From Alitta virens (lineage: Eukaryota; Annelida; Polychaeta; Phyllodocida; Nereididae), in the NCBI GenBank assembly GCA_932294295.1, contig OW028574.1, positions 10,178,215 to 10,242,214 of the forward strand: a stretch of DNA of 64,000 nucleotides, read 5' to 3'. Made by a program: the position numbers and the translations under genes. Positions 60,201-64,000 of this stretch are shown piece after piece. The notes beneath the pieces were generated by a model, which was not told the origin of the DNA, did no database searches, and worked only from the letters and a program-made list of their open reading frames with translations. Every line of letters begins with the position of its first letter. Position 1 is the stretch's first letter.

Positions 60201-63200
60201 CAGATAAGGCTGTAAGTTTGATTTATAGATTGCAACTTTCTATTACCATGCCATTAATGAAACAAGAATTTCAGATAAGGCTGAAAATTAAGAACATAGA
60301 TTCACTGTATGAACTTACCTCCGCCACACTTGGAGTATTTGCCATACAATGCATTGATTCCAAAGCAGGACTCAGATGTGCAGCCACAAGAGAATTTGAA
60401 AACAACATGGGTAACCTTGATGTGTCCAAAGTTGATGCGGAAGTCTTGGTATCCTTGTGGTCCACCTGGTACAAGATCTACTTTCTGGAAATGAAGGTTT
60501 GCAACACATTTACAACATGAACTATATAAACTTTTAGAGAAATGAAAAATGATGACCTTTTGTTATATTATTTACCATGGAGAACTGTTCTTGATCTCCC
60601 AGGTAAGCAGTTACATCAGCATGTTGCCCATCAATTTGTGAGAAGAATTGACCCTCAAGGAAGTCTAAGAAGTACATGCAGCTTTCGTCATCATGGAACA
60701 GCACTTTGTATATTGGATTTGAGTCATCACCAGCAAATCCACCATAATTGTCATAGGGATCTCCATTCCTCAATCTTCTCTTCAAAGTTTTTCTGATTGG
60801 ATGTCCAGATGCAGTGGATGACATGAACAGATGCCAGTCTGGATTATTTCCTTTGTAATAGGTCCATTTGGCAATTTCTTTGTCCTTGCATTCTGGAGTT
60901 CAAAAGAAACCTTGGGGTTATGAGGGTTAATTGAATGCAAGTAATAGTGCAGTAGATATGTTTCGCATACCAGAGAATGGCTTTTGATGTAAAAGATGAA
61001 ATTTGATACAAAAAGATGGAAAAATATATAAAGTTCAAATTCAGATATAGACCCATCCTCAAAATTGCTAACACCATATTGGTACGGCCATTTCCGAAAA
61101 GGATAAATTGCCTGATATCTTTGGGACAGTGGGTCTAGCTTTCCAAAGAAAGCAATTGCATTAGTGTACATCAAATGAATTTCTTCTATTAATCTCATTT
61201 TAACTAGGAAATAATGCTTCGAGAACAGCTACAATACATGATACATGCCATACCATCAAAAACCAATCAGCCAATACTAAAAGAGTTAAGTGGCCACATC
61301 AAACTGAATACAGTAATGAAACATTTATCATGTTGATCACTGGAATTATTTGAAGATGACACACCTGTTAGACATGACACTTCGAAAGATGGCTATCTGT
61401 CATAGTATTTGTTTGGCCATTACATGCATGTAATTTGCTTGATATCTTTAAACCTAAGCAAGATATCTGTGTCATTAAAAACATAATAATCTCATCTACT
61501 GGTGTGATTGTCCTAAAGAAACATATAATACAATGGTTAAATTTCTTTTATCAACAGTATAAAAATCGCAACTGCGCTGGATTATACATCACTGATTACT
61601 AAACCAGTCACCCATCCACAACATAGCTATGGCAAAATGAAGCAGCATTTATAATTACAAATTAAACTCATTTGAAAGCAACAATGAGTTATCTGAGAAG
61701 GTGGTAAGTGTTGATATTAGAGCTCCATACACTTGCCGAGTTTCCAAGCAGATTCCTTGCCACAATGTTCCAAATACAGACATGGTGTCACGCTGTGTTA
61801 ACCCATTATTATTGCATAGGCTAAAAAGTGTCATCTAAGGTCATTGATGTTACCAACATGAATTTGGATAGTCACGTCTGCTGCAGGGAATCTTTCTTGA
61901 ACCAGGTAGCATGAGGCAATTTATATCTTTTGTAAGAGAGTTGAAATGCACATGTCAGGGTGATAATCAGGTGTTCACAAGATGAGGCAAAATCACATAA
62001 GCAGTCCCTAAGAAACCTGGTTAAGAACTTAACCACACATAGTTCTTCATCATCAGTTTTTTCGAGCAGAAAATTCATCTGGTGCCATTTTAACATTTGT
62101 GGTTTTAGATAGACTGGACTATCTGCACTCAAGCTGCCAGATTTTTGCTTCATCATCAGTGCTTGTTATCTCCTCCTGATGTTTAGGATTGCTGACAGAA
62201 GAGCCATCTGATGTCATTTCAACATGCCCATGTTGAGATGGAGAGTGGCTACTTAGCACAGGAGTACAAGAACTCTTGATCCTTCATCTGGGTACAAAAT
62301 TTCTTTGCTAACCTTCAGTGGTCAGATGTCTTGATTTCCAATCAAACACAGCTCAGTTGATGCAACTTGGCTGGAACTGGCAAGGGTTCTCCATGGATTG
62401 AACATGCCTAATTGACCAACATCTACAATATGTCTCTTTGCATAAAAAGGTGCAACCTAAAAAGCCATACTGTGACATCTATAGTAAGGTTTGGTACCTC
62501 ACACCACCTGAACCCCACCAGGACTTTAATTGTAAGGTATTTAACCAGGAACATAGCTGGGATCATGTTCTGATATGACAGAATTCAGGAATTCTATGTT
62601 CATAGAGTCATTTTCTCCTCCTTAAGGTTTTAAGGAGCCATGTGAACCAACCTTCATCGGGGAAACCATGAGATGTCGGATGATTTAGAGAGACGTAGTT
62701 ACCAAAGGTCTTGTTATGGCAATGGATCAGTAGGGTCTGGTGTTCTCTATTGCCAAAACCAATCCATAGCTCTGTTACTGTTAACTGAGCAGCTACTGCC
62801 AAAGCCATAATTTCGCTGTCCATAATATCTGCCTATGTAAAGATGTACCTTAAACCACTGTCTGAAAAGTACCAATACCAAATCACTTCATGAACATGCT
62901 TCCAGATATACCATTAGACCTTTTTTCAAGATGCTTATTTACATAAAATGACAAAGGAGGTGGATATGCTCGAATTTATTTGTAAAGAAATACTGAAGAT
63001 CTCCATCATAAAATGAGCAGCCATGCCTTCATGCATGAGCTGAATTGAAGTTTTGCCTTTAACTGCAGCTTCACTAAAGTCAACTTAAGGGCCAACTTGT
63101 TTTTATTTGCCAGTTTAGTGATAAGTTTGTCTGATCTTAGTGTACAGATAATACAAATCTCTACTTTTATCATGAAAGGACTGCCCATGTCCTCAAATGC

Positions 63201-64000
63201 TTTGGCTAGGTTTGTCATATGTCCAACAAATCTACTTTGGAAGTTATTGGCCATTGGCGCATTTAGTTGGACTTTGTAGTAAGCTTGACTGAACCAACTT
63301 TGCTATTTACCATTTGCTTACAGTGGTGTTATACTGTTAATGAGCTTTGTTGATTGCCATGAGAGAAAATACTCTGCTGGTGTTTTTGACAGTAAATTAC
63401 CTGACTAAAAATGTTGGTATACATTTTGATAATAAGCCTCTTTGTTTAAAGGAGCAGCAATGCATTCAAATCATTTATGGCCATGATAATACAAAAAGAT
63501 GAATTTCATGACACTTAGGGGTTATACTTTATCTTCAAAAGTGGCAAAATTCTAGAATTTCCTGAAAGATTGTATGTTATCATGGCATATGTTTATTTCT
63601 GATCACCCAAAAACTCAATAGTACATGAAGTAGATATTCAATAATTCATATTTGTGCAGTAAATATCACTATATAGTTTACTGTATCAGAAGGTATGACC
63701 TCAAAAACATAGATCTTGATGAAATAAGATTTAAATTTCCTTTATTAGTCCCAGAGATACAGTAAAAAAATGCATTATTTGATAATGGCCAAACAAGATG
63801 GCCACCACATCCACCAAGGGGCCATTTTGCTGATGGGTCTATATCTAACTTTTAAGATATGGTTTTTTGGAATGCAATACATGTCAAGGACAATTTTTTG
63901 TATATCTACTGTACTATGAAGCCATTCATCAATATTATTTTCACATATTTTTTTTCGCACCCATTTCACAGTGTTCTCCACTATATCCATCACAGCATTC
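57159..64000 (-). CDS. Modular secreted gene: repeated EGF-EGF-A-B units, 3' end
   Basis: Eleven complete exons and one cut by the window edge, all open, with GT/AG sites and consistent phases. Order from N- to C-terminus: EGF (63961-64000, partial), A1, B1, EGF, EGF, A2, B2, EGF, EGF, A3, B3, tail. EGF exons are phase 1 to 1, A exons phase 1 to 0 (317 bases each), B exons phase 0 to 1, so the whole unit can be duplicated without breaking the frame. The Cys-rich, membrane-free sequence implies an extracellular protein. The start and signal peptide lie outside the window. No lesions were found, in contrast to the related gene at 10.5-17.4 kb. I do not recognise the A/B domain. A matrix, adhesive or lectin-like role is a guess. 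Confidence 0.8.
57710..58306 (-). CDS. A3 and B3 exons of the third A/B domain
   Basis: Exon A3 is 57990-58306 and exon B3 is 57710-57881, separated by a short intron of 108 bases. A3 encodes KWTFSKGNNKFW, EGHPLRKSLKRKLNKNDPFD and VQFNSQIDGQSVDIIPYD. B3 encodes VKRVEFVFSCGCSDNRCFGI then NDLYIKFQKC. It is the most divergent of the three: the usual DPYDNYGGFA reads DPFDNYAAFK, and the final Gly triplet is lost. Confidence 0.8.
58435..58548 (-). CDS. EGF-like exon
   Basis: 38 codons, phase 1 to 1, acceptor cttcag, donor gtaatt. CDDWVCFNGGTPVEEDGCC is followed by CQCCDQFTGDHC. With eight Cys, including two CC pairs, it has two more than a classical EGF repeat, so one extra disulfide is likely. 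Confidence 0.85.
58633..58752 (-). CDS. EGF-like exon
   Basis: 40 codons, phase 1 to 1, acceptor ttttcag, donor gtatgt. CADYYKCENGGTPVEVDGCC, then CCCPDGFTGDQC. It follows exon B2 in the transcript and starts the second EGF pair. Confidence 0.85.
58839..59425 (-). CDS. A2 and B2 exons of the second A/B domain
   Basis: Exon A2 is 59109-59425 and exon B2 is 58839-59004. A2 has KWSYNKGNNPDW, ASGHPIRKSLRRKLTNGDPY, DNYGGFASDDS and FFTQYSGQSVTV. B2 has VDKVVFEFSCGCSSGHCFGI then NALYGEYTKCGGG. Lengths and phases equal the first domain exactly. Confidence 0.85.
59597..59710 (-). CDS. EGF-like exon
   Basis: 38 codons, phase 1 to 1, donor gtgaga. CEDYVCLNGGTPVEKDGCC, then CECCDGYSGEHC with eight Cys. 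It is very similar to the partial exon at the window edge (CCDGYSGEHC). Confidence 0.85.
60007..60123 (-). CDS. EGF-like exon
   Basis: 39 codons, phase 1 to 1, acceptor cttacag, donor gtaaat. CADYLKCENGGTAVEENGCC, then CVCTQKYTGNYC; seven Cys, one fewer than the other copies, so one Cys may be unpaired. Confidence 0.85.
60319..60892 (-). CDS. A1 and B1 exons of the first complete A/B domain
   Basis: Exon A1 is 60576-60892 (317 bases, donor gtaaat) and exon B1 is 60319-60484 (166 bases, donor gtaagt). A1 has CKDKEIAKWTYYKGNNPDW, ASGHPIRKTLKRRLRNGDPY, DNYGGFAGDDS and FFSQIDGQHADV. B1 has VTHVVFKFSCGCTSESCFGI then NALYGKYSKCGGG. The basic RKxLKRRL stretch and the SCGC/CFGI motif are constant in all three copies, so they probably matter for fold or binding. 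The predicted pattern is mostly beta. Confidence 0.85.
60893..63960 (-). other. Large intron with decayed repeat DNA
   Basis: Between exon A1 and the EGF exon at the edge lies a 3-kb intron, while the others are about 90-400 bases. At about 62600-63260 minus-strand frames carry weak similarity to a repeat-encoded protein type (ELWIGFGNREHQ, then NNFQSRFVGHMTNLAKAFED). A transposon remnant may therefore have enlarged the intron. Other exons are not visible. Confidence 0.4.
63961..64000 (-). CDS. EGF-like exon, cut by the window edge
   Basis: The end of an EGF exon (CCDGYSGEHCEM) with donor gtgcga at 63959-63960, in phase 1 as for the other copies. It shows that the modular gene continues to the right. 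Confidence 0.75.

Overview
The window is nuclear DNA of an invertebrate animal. The evidence is AT-rich sequence, genes split into short exons with GT/AG splice sites, extracellular domains typical of animals (EGF, TSP1, VWC, TIL, cystine knot), and a dense animal-type transposon load. I cannot name the phylum. The repeat mix and the secreted multidomain proteins would fit a marine invertebrate.

Layout. 1-10.5 kb: repeats only. These are a tRNA-derived SINE split by a Harbinger-like element (1653-2621), a decayed DNA transposon (4069-6951), a CT microsatellite and a LINE scrap. 10.5-17.4 kb, minus strand: the 3' part of a secreted, SCO-spondin-like gene. It has a beta-sandwich-like domain, a Thr-rich linker, TSP1, TIL and VWC modules, a C-terminal cystine knot and a Gly/Ser/Gln/Asn tail. 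Exon phases still fit in most places, but several stops and frameshifts and a CR1-like LINE (13048-14785) make it a likely pseudogene. 17.4-39.96 kb: a nested transposon block. A 2.29-kb tandem duplication carries LTR and gag of a BEL/Pao element. A Tx1/L1-like LINE (22962-28130) follows, whose ORF1 carries a NADAR (YbiA/RibX) domain. Then come BEL pol with an internally inverted integrase segment, a THAP/P-element (30868-34653) with inverted repeats and a 7-bp target duplication, the BEL 3' LTR, another LTR element and a second Harbinger-like copy. 40-43.3 kb, minus strand: an intron-containing gypsy-type integrase gene of GIN/GINGER style. 43.3-57.1 kb: intergenic DNA with microsatellites, a minus-strand LINE (about 49.0-51.9 kb), minisatellites and a MITE. 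57.2-64 kb, minus strand: the 3' end of an intact gene built from EGF, EGF, A, B modules, where A+B is a domain I do not recognise. It ends with a Pro/Glu tail and runs off the right edge.

The two secreted-protein genes look related. The first domain left in the 10.5-17.4 kb gene has the same intron phases as the A/B exons of the 57-64 kb gene. Both probably encode secreted adhesive, matrix or mucus-type proteins (inference). Everything between them is explained by successive transposon insertions, several of which can be ordered in time by nesting. The NADAR-bearing LINE ORF1 and the repeated A/B module are the most unusual items.
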